Positions 23,349 through 35,720 of a stretch of 64,000 nt of DNA are shown here, piece after piece. The stretch spans positions 890,501-954,500 of the forward strand of contig CM042993.1 in NCBI GenBank assembly GCA_023678885.1, in the 5' to 3' direction. Every line of letters begins with the position of its first letter. Within the stretch, counting starts at the first letter, position 1. The notes beneath the pieces were generated by a model. The model was not told the DNA's origin. It did not search any database and worked only from the letters and a program-made list of their open reading frames with translations. The stretch is from Pogostemon cablin (taxonomy: Eukaryota > Streptophyta > Magnoliopsida > Lamiales > Lamiaceae). Both the position numbers and the translations under genes were made by a program.

Positions 23349-23685
23349 TTTATTTATTTTTCCCTCTTTTTTATTTTAATTAATATTTATTTTCTCTTGC
23401 AATATTTCAAGACAATAGTTTTTTTTCCCTCTTTTATTATAATTTTAATTTCAAAATTATAAGTTCTACCAGAAACAACTTAAAATATTAAAATACTCTT
23501 AAAATAATCTTAATAATTTATTTATTTTTCCCTCTCTTTTATTTTAATTAATATTTATTTTCTCTTGCAATATTTCAAGACAATAGTTTTTTTTCCCTCT
23601 TTTATTATAATTTTAATTTCAAAATTATAAGTTCTACCAGAAACAACTTAAAATACTAAAATACTCTTAAAATAATCTTAATAAA
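23349..23685. repeat. tandem duplication of about 168 bp inside the hAT element
   Basis: The segment starting TTATTTATTTTTCCCTCTTT and ending CTTAAAATAATCTTAATAA occurs twice in a row (about 23349-23516 and 23517-23685) with only a few differences. Confidence 0.85.
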
Positions 23686-23800
23686 AGTTGATAAATAAAA
23701 TAATTCTTCTTAAAAATTGTAGGACAAAAAACTCGAATTATTGTATGAGAAGAATTGGGCCCCCCTCGACGGAAATCCTGCGTCTGCCATTGACTCTATT

Positions 23801-25257
23801 TATAAAGAAAATAAATATATAAGAATTTTGATAATTTTTTCGAACAAAAAATTAATTTAAACATCATGTAATGAAAATTTAAATTGTAAGTATCTAAAAA
23901 AAATTAATGACAACCAATCATAATATGACACTTGTCACATTGTCAGGTTAAAGTATGGGTCGAAGGGTTGAAGAATTGGGTTGCGCAGTCAAAAATATTG
24001 CAACCGGTTGCAAAATTTCTTTTCTTTTTTAATTTTTTTAATATCACTACTCTTTGTCGTATATGCACGACCCTTCATTTGGGTCGCCGATGTGGCTAGT
24101 CTTAGACCGTGGATAAATTTTTTTTATGAGCTGGAGTATTTCTTAATTATTAATTGCAATTATAGATAATTCTTAATCTCTTAGTAAACTATCTTAATAA
24201 ATAATCCAACTAATTCTACTTATACATACCGTCTTTTTGGCAGTACCTTCACTTTTATACATTAATTCGCTACTTTATTGATACTTTTTGGTATTTTAAA
24301 ATATTTTATGTGTATTAAGTAAAATTTTGAAATTAAATAATGTTGTGAGATTAATGATTAAAATGTTATTTTATTCGAATATTGTGGAATGAATAAAACT
24401 AAGTGTAAAAATTTTATTAAAGAGAAAGAATAAATAAATAGAAGCAAAGTGTAAAAAAATAGTAAATAAATAGAAACCGCCACATGTGCAGTTAAAAAAT
24501 AAAAAGACTTAACTAATTTGATTAGCAATATGACTGCTTAATTGTAACTACTATACTATTTAAAGATAGAACCATAGTTAACGTGTTCTACTTGAATTAG
24601 TATTTATCATGTATTTTGTGCGGCAACTAATAACGCTATCAAGTTTATTATTATTATTATTTTATTTATTTATTTTTAAGATATTTCTCATCCCTCGAAA
24701 CAAATATTCCCTCGACTCACTTAATTTCACGGGCACCCCGTAGATACCTAATTAAAAAAAAAATCAAATTTCAACTAAGTTTATTAACATTTTAATAATA
24801 TGACAAGTTTTCTGTGATAACGTTTTATATAGTTGATGTGACACGAATAAAAAATATAACATTATTAAAAAAAAAACTCAATCGAGGAGTGCTACTGTAT
24901 ACACATGGAAGAAACTATGTGGGAGTTTTCTTCTTAAATTAAATGGAAGAAACGTGCTTATTAATTAGTTTCATGATGAATGTTGAATCAGTGGACTTTA
25001 AAGATATGGGTAAGGATTTTTTTTCAGGCCCATTTATTTTATCGTTTACTTTTTTATGGTAAGTCTGTGTGCTCAAAAGTGTGTATTAAAAAATCATATG
25101 AATTCTAGATGAATAATTAATACTATGAAAAAATTCATGAACAAATTTATATAGGTCAAGTATGTACAAAAAAATTCATACATTCACATGTTTAAATGAT
25201 GAAAAATGAAAGGTAAAATGACAAAAAAAAAAAAAAAAAACCTTCACTCTTCAACGC
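23801..25257. other. AT-rich intergenic DNA
   Basis: No gene was recognised. The frame at 23981-24169 is not convincing. Confidence 0.5.
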
Positions 25258-25451
25258 AATAATCTTTCAATATTTTAAATTTATTTTATAAATTTTTATT
25301 TTATTATTTATTTAGTTATGTTAAAATTACAAATAAATGTAATATTTTATTTTATAATAATCTTTCAATATTTTAAATTTATTTTATAAATTTTTATTTT
25401 ATTATTTATTTAGTTATGTTAAAATTACAAATAAATGTAATATTTTATTTA
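25258..25451. repeat. 98-bp tandem duplication
   Basis: Two near-identical adjacent copies starting AATAATCTTTCAATATTTTA at 25258 and 25356. They lie just upstream of the proteasome chaperone gene. Confidence 0.9.
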
Positions 25452-25452
25452 A

Positions 25453-25480
25453 ATTATTATTATTATTATTATTATTATTT
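25453..25480. repeat. (ATT)n microsatellite
   Basis: Nine consecutive ATT units directly after the 98-bp tandem duplication. Confidence 0.85.
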
Positions 25481-25531
25481 GGGTAAGTAGTCCCATATGC
25501 AAATTATCTGGACCATCAGAACATGACCCAT

Positions 25532-25543
25532 GGCCCATGGGCC
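25532..25543. promoter_or_regulatory. palindromic site II-type element (GGCCCATGGGCC)
   Basis: A perfect 12-bp palindrome containing GGCCCA on both strands, about 90 bp before the chaperone start codon. TGGGCC/GGCCCA motifs are known TCP-factor sites in promoters of plant housekeeping genes, including ribosomal and proteasome genes. The role here is inferred. Confidence 0.5.
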
Positions 25544-25629
25544 ATAACTCTTAAAAAAAAACTCCCTCCCTCTCTCTCTCCTACTTTTAATTGAGGAAAT
25601 TTGAAAACGAAAACCTCACTCAAAATTAC

Positions 25630-27344
25630 ATGGAAATGGGAACATCGGATCCTTCTATCCCCCTTCGACAAACCGCTCTCTCTTTAGATATCAAGGTGAT
25701 TTCCGCTTCTTCTGCTTTAATTTCTAAGAAATATAATGCGAATTTTTATGGATGATTTAAGTTCAGTTCTCTGAAGTTTTTCCGTAGCTTTGTGCGTGAT
25801 TTTTGACCTATTTAAGACCAAATTTTACTTGGAATTACAGTTATTGCGTTGATATTCATTTTCCCTCTTTTCGAAGCCGTAAATGTGTGATGGATTCTTA
25901 TTTGTAGGAGCACAAGACGGATATAATCATAACCAGCTACGAAGATCATTTTTTCGTGAGTTTTTTTTTTTTTAACACTTTGTAGTATTTATATCAAGTT
26001 AACTAAGTATTTGGATTATTCCAGGTAATGGCTACTCAGATTGGAAGCTTGGGGACAATACTTCAAGCTAGGTACGAGTTGTTATTTGTGTAGTGTGTTT
26101 CTGCCTCTAAGATGGATTTTCAAATTTATTCCATATATTTTAATTAAATATGATTACATAATTTTCTAATTGATCTGCTTTGATTTTGCTTCGTTTATCA
26201 AGAGTCAGAATGCTTGTTTAGCGAATTTTGCATTTAAGCTTGCTTTGAATTTAGGTCTGAATCAGAATACTAAGCTATGTGAAACAATGAGATGTTACAT
26301 TCAAATGAGTCCGTTTATGGTTGATCTGAGAGGAAAGCCTATCTTTGAGGGTAGGCTACTACTTGTACCGCTGAGTCATCTTCTTATATAATTTTGAATT
26401 GTTGTGGTTTGTAATATTAAGAAGAGGCTAAAGAAATTATCATATCTATTGTATATTAATTATGTATTTTATACCTGAGAGATGTTGGAAACTAGTTTAG
26501 TCTTTAGGTCTGGAGGCAATTCAATGGCTATAGCTTCTACTAATTCCTGACATTGAACTTTGTTTAATTGGTAAGCTATGAGCTTATGGGATTTTATTTC
26601 CGGAAAGATATACAACCAACTGATATTTAAGATAACTCATTTTTGTATTAGTCATGATGTGAATATGGAATCAGTGGCATTATCCTATCTCTGTTGCGCA
26701 TCTTCCATCTTCCTCCATGAAAAAACGGATCAAGTATATTTTTGATCTTTGTCGAGTGTGGTCCATGTGGACCGTATTGGATCTGGAATATCAAGATTTG
26801 GTTTTGATGATGTCTACATGCTTCTATTATGAATTCCCTCTGTGTGCTAGTATGCTGTGTACGCACTTTAGCAAATTGTTGTTGATAGTTAGAATTAAGG
26901 ATGTCCTTTATGGAAATTTGGTGATTGTATTGTTCATTTTCAGGAAAGACGAAGGTGTATCAGTTGATGAAACTTACCACGTATCCGTAGTGTTTGGGAA
27001 ACGAGACGAGGTAAACTTTGCAATCTTTATGTATTTGTAACCAGTAAATGATTTCGATGCTTGTATTAAAGAAATGATACTGATGTATGAACTGTCCATC
27101 TCCAGCCCATGTTACTGTCCTGTGCTCGGCAATTAATCGAGCACATAAGGTATTCCACGATTAAAATTCTTTTTCTTCTATTCTGTAATATCAACTACTT
27201 GATAAGCTTATGGTTTCTATCACATTTGCAGCAACATTGGATCGTCAAAAGCATTAGTGTTGTCTCTTGGACTGAGAGACCATTCATTGGTACTATTAAT
27301 ATTATTTTGTGTTTCAATTACTGTAGGAATTAAGGCAATTGAAG

Positions 27345-27389
<45 letters not shown>

Positions 27390-27448
27390 AGGAGACGTTG
27401 AAGGCAATAGTTTCTGCTGTGATTGAGAAACTTGCTGAGGTAACTTGA
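25630..27448 (+). CDS. PAC3: proteasome assembly chaperone 3
   Basis: Seven exons: 25630-25695, 25908-25955, 26025-26071, 26944-27010, 27106-27149, 27232-27289 and 27392-27448. All are GT-AG, in phase, and encode 128 aa, close to the 120-125 aa usual for the family. PAC3 pairs with PAC4 to help assemble the alpha ring of the 20S proteasome in cytosol and nucleus. The sequence shows the small PAC3 fold without enzyme motifs: VMATQIGSLGTILQAR near residues 39-54, then DETYHVSVVFGKRDE, LLSCARQLIEHI and SKALVLSLGLRDHSLETLK. The first ATG is used; a second in-frame Met is at residue 3. The last intron ends in a long CT repeat that forms its polypyrimidine tract. From memory it matches Arabidopsis At5g14710, and the flanking genes support this. 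Confidence 0.93.
27349..27387. repeat. (TC)n microsatellite at a splice acceptor
   Basis: 39 bp of pure TC ending four bases before the AG of the last PAC3 intron. Confidence 0.95.
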
Positions 27449-27574
27449 AAGTTGGGCACCTTCAATGTAGTTCGAGAAAAAGTGAAGAATTCATGAGCAG
27501 ATTAGCTGTTAGCTGGACTATTTGACAATTAAAGAGTGAGCCTAATCTATGCCTTATTTTTCACTAGTCTAAGA

Positions 27575-27722
27575 TGTGAATTCGGACACTGGTATATTGT
27601 ATAATTAATTATTTTATACAACTATTTTTGGACCACTGAAGGTTTACCAGGCATATGTGTGAATTCAGCCACTGGTATATTGTATCATTAATCAGTTTAT
27701 ACAACTATTTTTGGACCACTTA
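27575..27722. repeat. 83-bp direct repeat in the PAC3 3' flank
   Basis: TGTGAATTC..CACTGGTATATTGTAT, continuing to ACAACTATTTTTGGACCACT, occurs at 27575 and again at 27658, with small differences. Confidence 0.8.
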
Positions 27723-28021
27723 AAAGTCTAAAAGGTGCAAATGCTAATTGAATGAAATACTGCATTAATTACAACCATTAAACATTAAATAAGTAAGATT
27801 TAATAAGGGATGGCGTTGAACTGTAGGGGCTTGGCTTATGCTTAAACAAACTGTACAGACAAACGAACCTAAATCATCCCTTCAAAAAACATTTTCACAC
27901 AGTATATCAACAAACGATACCATAATTCTGGCTACCTATCTAAACCCACTGAAGAGGTTGAAAGAAATTTGGAATCCATCGACGAAGGGAAAAAATGACT
28001 CAGGCATCAGGAATTTGATTT

Positions 28022-31000
28022 TCATTCTGGTATTGTCTCGTCTTTCTTGATCGAAATGTACAGTTTTCTTTCCAACTGCACAAACAAATAAATAATAATA
28101 AAAATAAATTGATAGTAATTTTAAAATGGCAATTGAAAGTTGAGAACTGTTTTGGTAGCTATAGGTTGTGTGCGTTTTTCAATTGTCAATTTAACTGTAG
28201 CTAACAGTATAATTCAGTCAAATGGTGACTTAATTATTTCTGTTTCAAGGAAATAAAGGAACCATTCTAAAAATACTAATATCGTATGTTAAATACACAA
28301 ATTGAACAATTAGGAAATGTCGGAAGTAAGTTTTTTTCGGAAGTTTTTTTTTTTTTAACTTTTTTTTTTTTTTTTTTTAAATTGTGAATCACACAAGCAA
28401 AACCACCACCCATTCAAAGCTATTCTACGAAGAGAAATCGAAAGCAAAGTTGAGTGGCTCAAAAGTTCACAATACCTGAGTATTCTTAGTCTTTAATCTC
28501 TGTAATTCTTCGACCAGACTCCCAATACTGAAATTCGAAAATTAATTCAGCATAGTATGATATAATGAATCGGAACAATCTCACTGTGTATGCTACGATT
28601 TTGATGCGTACCTTTGTTGCAACTGAATAACCTGAGCTTGCAACTCTCTCTCCTTTGCGGAACTAGGGATCATCTGAGACGAGAAACAAAACAACTATTA
28701 CCATCATTCATCTTGTAAAATGGGCAGCAACTTGAAAAACTACATCAAGGTTTTGCCTCTCCTTTCTCTTGATCTTTGTTCAAAAGAAGGAGATGGCAAT
28801 CAATTTAAAATTACCAGTACGTTAGTGTTACATTTTACAAAAAAACAGAGTATAAAAATGAGTTTATATTTGTACATTTTGAAATAGAATCTAGTCTTAT
28901 TTGTGTCGGGCTAAAAACCCTAACTTAATTAAACCAAGGAAGAATTTGAATAACTGCAGCTTCTGATTAGAGCTGTGAAAATCAGGTAATTTCTTAAGCA
29001 AAAACAAGCAATTTTGTGAGGCTCAACCTGCAAAAGTTCATTCACTCCTGCATCTGTCAACTCACTAGGATTGCCTGCACAGTAAAATCAGAAACTTACA
29101 TACTAAATTGAGGTGGAAATCTAATCGAGCGTTAAAGAGAAAAAAGCACAACTAGTCATTACCTGAGGCCTGTTCCACAAACTTGATCAATTTAGTTATC
29201 TCTTCCTAATAAAGATGAGTGGACCAAATCAGACCAAATCACCAACAGATAATTAAATAAGGATCGTCAAGTTGGAGCTTACTCTTTGCATGGTATTCTG
29301 TTGCAATATGCAATGCAATGATGGGAGAGCAGACGCAGCTGAAAGGCTTGAAATTGTTGGGAGTGTGGAACTGCCAGAAGTTACATTAAAGTGGTTCGTG
29401 GGATCCTGGATAGGAGATAAAAGGAAAATGGTTACAATGGCATTGCCTGGAAACAAAGCCAAATTTCAACACAAATAGTACTATTCCTTTTAATGATAGC
29501 TTTGACTAACACCTTCTGAGGGGTAGCAAATAAGTATCTTAAAGTTTTAAGAACTAATGATGACCCTTGCAACGAACAGAGCAGAAATGAAACTGATCGT
29601 ATAATAAAACCATATCCACAAGTGAAGTTGTTAAAACATCTAGTGCTAAATCTACGTTGTTAGGTATAACACCGGTGACAAGAAAAACTATGGCTTAAGT
29701 TGGTACCTTGAGACTCACATCTGATGAAGTGACTTTGAAACGTCCTCGGCGCTCAACAACAGCAGTCTCTGCTGCATCCTCACCTAAGATATGGATATGT
29801 ACTTGAAGCGTAAACATTTGGCGTAAAATTACTAAATGCGACACTCAGGCTGATGTATGTGATAATGAGGAGGTTCTTATTATATATGCATTACCAGTGT
29901 TAGAACAACTGAAATCTTTATTTCGACGACCCTGCATTGACCCACTATAATTCCGCTCCGTCTGGTACCTGGGTTGCAGATATTCCCTTTAAAATTAAAT
30001 TCAAATTACAATTCAATTTAAATCGATCTTGACATTGCAGGATGACAAACTCATTTAACAACACAGCGGATACAGCTAAAAGATAATAAAAAAAAAACTG
30101 TGCTAATGAAATTTGAATTTGAAAAAGAACTGAACATTAAGTTATAATTAAGCTAGAGAAAAAACAGTTTTTTTTCATTTATCTCTTGAAAGATCATTAC
30201 GTATACTTCAAATTTACCTGTCTCCATCATCACTGAACCTTTTAGCAGAGAGAATATTATCCGGCAGTTGAGAGACACTGGGAAATTTTTTAAGCCATAC
30301 ACCGGAAGTTTGTGAGAAGGAGCCACTTTGACCATAATTACCAGCGACATCCCTTCCTGATTCTTGATCTCCAGAACTCGTCAATAGCTCCTTTTGACCT
30401 TTTTGTTCAGGACCTGAATGAATGGAATCTCTAGGACTAGGACTACCAGCATCATTGTCACCCTCACATACATCAAAACAACCTCTGAATTCAACAAAAC
30501 CCATATAAGTTTACCATCAAAAGTGCGAGTGTGGCTGCAGATGCCCTCAAAGAATATTGACTGATCAAATCAGTGCAAAGAAAACCCAAGGTGCATATAC
30601 TTACTTTTGTTTCAAAATAGAACGCCTCAATAAAGCCAATGCTTTGTTATGAGAGTAATACAAGTTTTTAGAGTAAATTTTCATTTACTCAATGAAAAGA
30701 AGTCCAAACATTGGTCTTTTATAGATTGGTATGGTCACACACAGGACCTAACAAGAGGACTGTTTTCAGGAACTGCGCATGCAAGTGAATTTCAATGGCT
30801 AAAAATAGTTTGGTATGGGAACGTATTTTCAACATAATCAGGAAAAGAGAGTCGGGAAATTAATGATTTTAAGGTCTATAAAGAGAGATGAGAGCTGATT
30901 GGTGGAACAAGCTCAGCATCAAAAGAGCGGGAAATATACACACATTTCTCAAATAACCATTTATTGACTGACCTGAGATCAAAATAGTAGCAGCATATAC

Positions 31001-34000
31001 ACATTTACTATATGTATATATAATAAAAAAGAAACACAGTGAAGCAGTATAGTAGCTAGGAAACCAAACCAACATGTCAAATAGATAGTGAAGGCATACT
31101 TGAGAGCCTGCAAAGGTTTTATAGGAAATGCAGCAAGTGAATTCTCCAAATCATCAATATCATTGAGTTCATCCTAGAAAAATGAGAAACAAACTTTTTG
31201 GATCAGGTAACACAAAGAAAGGGGAAATTAAGGACAAAGCAAGCATTTAAGCAAAATATTAGGGTAAGTTGTAAAGAGCTATTTTTGAGGTCTGACATAA
31301 TTACAGGGGCAAATAAACACTGTTTGATACAGACACAGACAGAGAGTATAAATAGACACCTATATATTATACCTTTTTTTTCTCTTACAAGCGCTCAACA
31401 ATACAATTTATAAAATAGAAAGTAATGTCAAGGAGTACTTGTAATTATTGGATTTTTTTTTAAATAAAGTCAAACCTAAGGTCTTATGTAGTTATACCAA
31501 GTTTATTCGCACATACAGGACACAGCAACATTATATAATGAAACAAAAGTTGGGAACTATGTGATATATCATGTTATAAATCATACTTCCAATTGAGATG
31601 CAGCATTAGAATTATGAGCCAGTTCAGGATTTATCATATCAGCAAGAGAACCAACATCGTCCTGACCATCAATGTGCTTCCTGCTCACACTTGAATCTTC
31701 TAAGATTGAAATAGGATCATCTTGAATCTGAAAGTAACAAAAACATTAGTGAACCTGGAATTAGAAATAAAGCATTCACCCAAGATAAGTCTGTCTGTGG
31801 CATACAAGAGCTGCTTGATTCCTCAGATCCTCCAGATTGAAATTCCAAGCACTGATGCCTCGAATGTACTCTTGCTGCATAAGAAAATGATTCATTATAA
31901 GGGTGATTTTTCCAAACTAAGTTTATAACAGTTTTTGTAAGAAAGTTGTGATTTTATCCACAAGTGTTGTATCAAAGACTAAAAATCAAGCTACCATGTT
32001 AGCATGAATTACATTACAACACAAAAACTTCAACTTGCAAAATTATAAAAAACGATTTTTTCCAAAAAATAAAAATTAATCTCGACTTATTTGATTTATT
32101 TACCTGTGATAAATGCTCCTTGTCTTCATACAATGTCTTATTTTGCACAAGGATATCTGCTTCTTTAGCCTGAAAAAACATAAAATTCTGACATAAGTTC
32201 AAATTTAAGAAATAAAGCAAAATACAAATTCAGAAACCAAAAGGCAAAAAAACACAAGAAAGAGATGAGCAAGAGACCTTAAGCACCCTAAAACGATCGC
32301 CTAGAGGGGACATGCCATCGAGGATAGTACGGGACAGATAATCAGCAGTTCGAGCATGTTTAAAGAAAGGGTGCTTCAAAAGCTTTTCAGAGCTGGGACG
32401 TTTTTTGGGATCCTTTACCAAGCAAGCAGCAACCATTTCTTTGAAAGACTGCAAAGATTTTTGCATTTTAGCAGTGATATAAAATAGTCAGCATTAGTTT
32501 TCTCTAAAACAAGATAAACCTTAGAGAATCGTCTGTCTCTCTCATAGTCCAGCCCTGGTGGTGCATTTTGTAGTGTCATCAGCAGAACCTGCATTTCCGT
32601 ATGATGGAAAAATTTTCAGATTGACCTTTCTGTATGTTAAAATGCAAAAGAAAGATATAAGTGATGAGAAACTGAGCACCTTCATTGGTGGGTACTTGGA
32701 GAATGGGGCATGACCATGAGCAAGTTCGAGTGCTGTTATACCAAATGACCAGATATCTGCTCTGTCAATGCAAAAAAACATCAATTTAGAATTTATGAAC
32801 ATAAACTAAATTGGACAAATAGATGCATGTCTCTAAATTAGATACTCACTTGAAATCATAGCCGTGCAACTGTTGCATGACTTCGGGAGCCATCCTATTA
32901 AAAGTCAGGTTAAAAGTCAGAGCACTGGTCCTTATTAAAAATGGAATGTGCCACAGAAACAACAAATAGAACTCTTTACCAGCATGGGGTTCCGACAAAA
33001 GTATTTCTTGAACGCTGACGATCACCAGTATCAAACATGCATGCAGCGACCCCAAAGTCTGCTAATTTAACTGTACCATTAGAATCGATCAGTATGTTCC
33101 CAGCCTGCAAAAGGATATAAAATAAATGTCAATCAGATAAAAAGATAAACCAACTAAAGAAGGATGAGCGGAAGTAATTGCTCTAAAGAGATAACACAGC
33201 AACCATGTACCTCATGAGATACACAACTCCATAATGGTGCTAAAGTAAATACAATAGCGCAAGGTCAAATAGATTTCTTCTATATAGAAGAAAGGAATTT
33301 TGGGGCCTCGGAGTACCAAATTAAATGAGGATTATACATTGGTAACCAGAAAATTGTTTTAACCAAAGAAGATGAATAAGATACAATGTCTTACAGAAGA
33401 GGTCCTAATTTCTAAAGGCAATAAGCCAGGAAATACGGTTAGACTCTTATACCTTCACATCTCTGTGGATATGACCATGTGCATGAACATATACCAGAGC
33501 TTTGAGAACCTCATGTAACAGTGTGGCAATAACAGGCTCCTCGAAACCTTCTGGATAATCTGATTTCATAATATGAAGGCATGATCCCCCAGCCATGTAT
33601 GGCATCACAACCCATAGATTATGACCAAATGTGAAGGAGCAGTGAGCTCGCAAGACATTTGGATGGTCAATCAAAAGCATTGTTTGTACCTCCCGCCGGA
33701 TGCCATCCTATTCATTTGACAATACAAACAGAGAAAGATCACCAAAAATAGAAATTAATCGTTGATTTAACAATTATGAAATGAGCAAGTTTCCACAACA
33801 CACCCGACACCGTAGCTAGAATTTAACGCACAATCTTGATCATCAAACACTCACACATACGAGTTTTCACCATTCAAATATGTTGGGTTTTTTTTTCCCT
33901 TGAAATTTTTCTTTTATGGTAAATAATAAATGCACTTTGCTAGACAAAATGTTTCAACTAAATTTTCTATTCATCAGCTAACAATAATAACAATATTTTT

Positions 34001-34559
34001 CTCTGTCAGTCCTTCAAAAGCACTGATACAGGAATCTGGCAATTTTTAGAAGTTGAACTACCCTAATTAAGATTTTTTTGCAGAATTCAAGCAATATATA
34101 GTGCGTGCTACAAGATAAAAGTTCAAGTTGAAGTTCCTGGGTTTATAACAGATTCTGCTTATACCATTTTGTACACCAGACAGATTTCTAGATAAGGCAG
34201 AAAAGGTGACAACAAGAAAATTTAGATTTGATGAGTTGCATGAATTCAGAAAAGATATGCAGAGAAATTCAACAGATGTCAAAGGCACAACTGTGCAGCA
34301 GAAAAGTCAGGGTGCTGCTCACTCATTAGAAAGTAAACCTACAACAGAGGAATCTTTCTTCTTAACATTGATTGAGAGTATGATGACATACCAAGTCATT
34401 ATTGCATTTCTCAAGATCAAGGACTTTGATTGCAACATTCTCATTAAGCGGTACACAAAGAGCTCTATAAACAGTAGCACTGACACCTTCTCCAATTTCC
34501 TCGTACAACTTGTAATCTTTAGCAGTAATTGGAAATTTTCTCTCTGATGACCGTGCCAT
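28022..34559 (-). CDS. STE20/SPS1-like serine/threonine protein kinase
   Basis: Twenty coding exons encode 687 aa: 34392-34559, 33453-33707, 32980-33104, 32850-32894, 32680-32761, 32520-32588, 32278-32448, 32104-32169, 31806-31874, 31587-31727, 31100-31173, 30218-30484, 29895-29968, 29707-29783, 29283-29405, 29163-29205, 29028-29074, 28612-28673, 28476-28527 and 28022-28075. Every join is GT-AG and in phase. The kinase domain starts with the glycine loop IGEGVSATVYRA (residues 22-33). It has the ATP lysine in VAIK (K45), HRDVK (D139), DFG (D157), GTPCWMAPE (179-187) and DIWSFGITALELAHG, and ends near CLVKDPKKRP...HPFFKHA. All catalytic residues are present. The C-terminal half is Ser-rich, then coiled-coil-like (ELQAQVIQLQQ, SLVEELQRLK). 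It fits the plant OSR1/BLUS1-like STE20 group; from memory it closely resembles Arabidopsis At5g14720. Targets are unknown. Confidence 0.95.
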
Positions 34560-35586
34560 GATTGTCCTTATATGATGTACGCGTAATCAACTTACAATAA
34601 AGAGGAGTCTGGAAAGCTCGTCATAGTTATTCCTATATTATAAAATTGTTCCACAGCTACCAAAGCTGCAGCAATCTCGACAACTGATATTTGGACCTCA
34701 TGGTTTGCTGTGAGTGACATGAAAGCTTGAAATAGATCTCCAACCCTTAATCAAGTGAACTAAAGAAAGAATAAAACAGCAAATGAAGTTTGACTCCTTT
34801 CAAGCCAAATTTCCCTGAATGCATGTGAAGACTTCTCAAAAGTTTCTTTTCCCGCAAATTCCACGAGTTAAAATAAATTCAAAGATTGACCTGTTCGCAA
34901 AGATGAAGCACTAAGTATTTAATTATTATTATTCACACAGAAAATATAACTGATAAGCAAAATAAATATGATATAAAACACAGATTTACTGGTAGAAGTG
35001 CCATGGATCAGTCAGTTTAAGAGCCAAAATGCAGGAAAAACACCGCCTTAAATCAGTAATAACTCATCTGCTCTTTAAGTTCATCACTTAGCGGAATTGA
35101 ACAAAATGCCTTTATAAGCTGAGGCTCCTAAGGAACTCCTTTTACTTAAATACCCCACCTATCTCAGAGGCTCCTAAGTATCTTAAAAGGAAAATGAATC
35201 GAAGAACTTCAGGGGACAAAACATCTGAATTTCTGTGACAATGTTTGAATGTACTGTCCTATACCACTCAATGACAACATCATACACAAGATTGTACGAA
35301 GGCTGAGTGAAAATGAAGACTGTTTTCATTAAAAGAGTTTCTCACTCCAAAATAATCTAAGCAACTCAAATACAGATTGCATTATGCAAAAGCTTCTACT
35401 AAAACGATCTCTAAAATCGTAAAGAGTCGACAGCGACATGCTTCCAAACACGAGAAGTTAATGAAATTAAATCTGCTTTCCTCCAACATTCATAAGTTAA
35501 CAGAACGAAAACAACAATCCATTATTAAAAAGCTGTAAACCTATCAACACTGATCAACGAGCAGCAACACACCAACTGCGACTGAC

Positions 35587-35720
35587 CTAGGGTTCGGCGG
35601 CGGAGAATTAATGAGGTGGTGAATTCAGGAAGGGATGCGCCGTCGTCCACGGTGGTGGTGATGATAAATACTCTGGTTTGGACTACTCCGCCATAAACGA
35701 TGTCAATTGAGTTATGCACT
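35587..35720 (-). other. probable non-coding 5' exon of the kinase gene
   Basis: A GC-richer minus-strand stretch ending in a good donor, CCCTAG|GTCAGT, at 35587, about 1 kb upstream of the kinase start codon. It lacks a coding continuation, so it is best read as a 5'-leader exon spliced to the start-codon exon. The acceptor was not fixed; TATAAG at about 34567 is one candidate. Confidence 0.4.

Larger units (their letters stand above)
23182..23792. mobile_element. non-autonomous hAT-type element
   Basis: 611 bp flanked by a perfect 8-bp duplication, ACTCTATT (23174-23181 and 23793-23800). Its ends are imperfect inverted repeats: CAGTGGCGGACCTATG at the left, and CAATGGCAGACGCAGG when the right end is read inverted. 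Both ends carry a run of Gs/Cs (GGCCCCCC) further in. An 8-bp duplication and CA(G/A)TGGCGGA-type ends fit hAT transposons. No transposase frame is present. Confidence 0.82.

Noticed and set aside
34206..34547. 113-codon plus-strand frame
   Set aside because: It overlaps the first coding exon and first intron of the kinase gene on the opposite strand.
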